Below, one piece after another: positions 62,132 through 64,000 of a stretch of DNA of 64,000 bases. Source of the DNA: Verrucomicrobia bacterium LP2A (GTDB lineage: Bacteria; Verrucomicrobiota; Verrucomicrobiia; Methylacidiphilales; Methylacidiphilaceae); the NCBI GenBank assembly GCA_000526255.1, contig JAFS01000002.1, forward strand, positions 620,001-684,000, given 5' to 3'. How positions within the stretch are numbered: the stretch's first letter is position 1; each line of letters starts with the position of its first letter. The position numbers and the translations under genes were made by a program. The notes below the pieces were generated by a model. The model saw nothing but the letters and a program-made list of their open reading frames with translations, had not been told where the DNA came from and did not search any database.

Positions 62132-62341
62132 ATGATGTTCCTTGCGGAAATGAGTGGAAATATTGCGGTGGGTCTTGCGGCTACCGGCGGCGCCATCGGC
62201 GTCGGTCTCGCCGCCTTGGGGGCCGCCGGAGCCATCGGCCGGAATCCGGGCTCCTTCGGGCTCGTCTTTACTACGGCGCTTTTGGGCATGGCGCTTTCCG
62301 AAGGCCTCGCCATTCTCGTCTTCTTTGTCGTCGGGAGGTAA
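62132..62341 (+). CDS. atpE: F0F1 ATP synthase subunit c
   Basis: 69-residue two-helix proteolipid. The loop GRNPG (about 36-40) and the ion-binding glutamate E57 in LLGMALSEGLAIL are visible; no glutamine on the first helix or serine after the glutamate, as found in Na+ types, so it is a proton ring. ATG 62132 has a GGAGAG site; the annotated longer start at GTG 62123 is less likely. Confidence 0.93.
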   Translation: MMFLAEMSGNIAVGLAATGGAIGVGLAALGAAGAIGRNPGSFGLVFTTALLGMALSEGLAILVFFVVGR

Positions 62342-62347
62342 TGCCCC

Positions 62348-62893
62348 ATGGGCGACGCACTTGTTCAGCTCGGAATCGACTGGCCCAGGTTCATCGCGCA
62401 GACGATCAACTTTGCCATCGTTCTCTGGGTGTTGAATCGGTTCGCCTATCGGCCGGTCCTGCGGCTCCTCGAGGAGCGCCGAACCCGCATTGCGGAGAGC
62501 CTGCAGAACGCCGAACGCATTCAGAAGGAGCTTGCGGCCGCGGAGGAAGCGCGGCGCGAAATCCTCCACCAGGCGAACGAGCGTGCTTCTCAACTCATCG
62601 CCGAAGCCGAACAAACGGCGAAGCTGCAAGGCGAGAAGCTCCTCAAGGAGGCGGCGGAAGAATCGGAACGGATCCTGGCGAAGACGCGGGCTCGGGCGGA
62701 GCAGGAGCAGCAGGAGAGTCGTGCCGTCGTTCGGCGGGAGGTGGGGGAGCTCGTGCTCGCGCTCACGGCCAAGGTTTCCGGAAAGGTATTGTCCGTGGAC
62801 GATCAAGAGCGCCTGCGAGCGGAGACCATGGCCCAGCTACCCGTCGCGGCACGGACCGATCTCCATTCCGCGTCCGATTCCCAGAGAAATTAA
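62348..62893 (+). CDS. atpF: F0F1 ATP synthase subunit b
   Basis: 181 residues. One N-terminal membrane segment (about 14-31, TINFAIVLWVLNRFAYRPV) is followed by a long charged helix rich in E, A and R (about 35-150) that forms the peripheral stalk. The C terminus DQERLRAETMAQLP is consistent. Start 6 bp after atpE, and stop 13 bp before the delta subunit start. Confidence 0.93.
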   Translation: MGDALVQLGIDWPRFIAQTINFAIVLWVLNRFAYRPVLRLLEERRTRIAESLQNAERIQKELAAAEEARREILHQANERASQLIAEAEQTAKLQGEKLLKEAAEESERILAKTRARAEQEQQESRAVVRREVGELVLALTAKVSGKVLSVDDQERLRAETMAQLPVAARTDLHSASDSQRN

Positions 62894-62906
62894 GGACCTG
62901 TCCAAC

Positions 62907-63299
62907 GTGAAGCTCCCTCGACAAGCCCGGCGCAAGGCAAAAGCCCTCTTCCGACTCTGCCTCGATGGGGAAGTTCTCGATCCGAACAGAGTTCGTCAGG
63001 TCGTGACGGTGCTCTTTGAGCAAAAGCCGCGCGGCTACCTCCCGATCGTACAGCGGCTGCGTCAGCTGGTGGCCTACCGGATCGCCGAAAACACGCTCTC
63101 CATCGAGAGCGCTGCCCCGCTGCCCGATCAGGGCAGCTCCCTGTTCGCGGAGCTCGAAGCCCGATACGGCAGCGCGCTGGAGAAGCGCTACTTGGTGCGA
63201 CCGGAGCTGATCGGAGGCATGCGCATCCAAAAAGGGAGCACGGTCTGGGATGGCTCGATCTCCCAGAGGTTGCAAACGCTGGAAGCTACGCTAGGCTGA
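62907..63299 (+). CDS. atpH: F0F1 ATP synthase subunit delta, short form
   Basis: 130 residues, about 50 shorter than usual. It begins [18 protein letters not shown] (GTG 62907) and ends [29 protein letters not shown], the C-terminal segment of AtpH including the GGxxIxxGxxVxDxSxxxxL signature. Part of the N-terminal helical domain that binds subunit alpha is short or missing. AAGGA precedes the GTG at about 10 bases. It sits in the usual atpH position between atpF and atpA. Confidence 0.85.
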   Translation: MKLPRQARRKAKALFRLCLDGEVLDPNRVRQVVTVLFEQKPRGYLPIVQRLRQLVAYRIAENTLSIESAAPLPDQGSSLFAELEARYGSALEKRYLVRPELIGGMRIQKGSTVWDGSISQRLQTLEATLG

Positions 63300-63342
63300 T
63301 GGTTGCCGCTTTTTCTTACTCAACCCACTTTACTTCACTACG

Positions 63343-64000
<658 letters not shown>

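Overview
The window is dense, mostly housekeeping bacterial chromosome of high G+C content (I did not compute it), with short intergenic gaps, many ATGA/GTGA stop-start overlaps, two tRNAs and no mobile element, CRISPR array or rRNA. The gene set points to an aerobic Gram-negative bacterium of the PVC/Verrucomicrobiota type: an MqnA/MqnD-family (futalosine menaquinone) gene, SufT with SufCBD, a rhodanese-DUF5069 fusion, a glutamine-synthetase-like GlnT enzyme, and dnaA and dnaN as consecutive genes. A methanotrophic verrucomicrobium such as Methylacidimicrobium fits G+C and content, but no methane-oxidation gene is present, so that is inference only.

Left part (1-16.4 kb). A truncated RlmI-like methyltransferase and a KamA-type radical SAM aminomutase are followed by tRNA-Tyr on the other strand. 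A tightly overlapping minus-strand run, ugd-purA-uppS-cdsA-psd-pssA, combines UDP-glucuronate, AMP, polyprenyl and phospholipid synthesis. nadA is divergent from a glnT-like gene that overlaps hisC. A secreted protein made of two tandem GNA1162/LpoB-like domains follows, then a two-component system and lspA.

Replication region (16.4-19.5 kb). dnaN and dnaA lie on the minus strand with DnaA-box matches in the dnaA-dnaN gap and upstream of dnaA, so oriC is probably here. aroE, cysE, a NifS/IscS-type desulfurase, an NDUFA9-like epimerase and a zinc amidase follow.

Middle (26-48 kb). sufCBD plus sufT, tRNA-Pro, two tandem degenerate PilT/GspE-like ATPases, hisB, a divergent pterin-binding (DHPS-fold) protein, ilvB, rplM-rpsI, and a complete acetyl-cycle arginine cluster argC-J-B-D-F. 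Then ribE with an SDR enzyme, an EgtD-like methyltransferase and a ComEC-type channel protein without the metallo-beta-lactamase domain.

Right part (48-64 kb). mnmG and dnaB are divergent. brkB, thiG, an mqnD-like gene, a class II deacetylase, a c-type cytochrome, thrB and nadC follow. The most unusual block is 58.65-61.12 kb: a DUF4388 protein, a COG2229/CvnD-like small GTPase, a roadblock/LC7 protein and a protoglobin-like haem protein, all on the plus strand. It resembles a gas- or redox-sensing GTPase module related to actinobacterial conservons, with a globin in place of the sensor kinase. The window ends in the F-type ATP synthase operon atpB-E-F-H-A, cut inside atpA.
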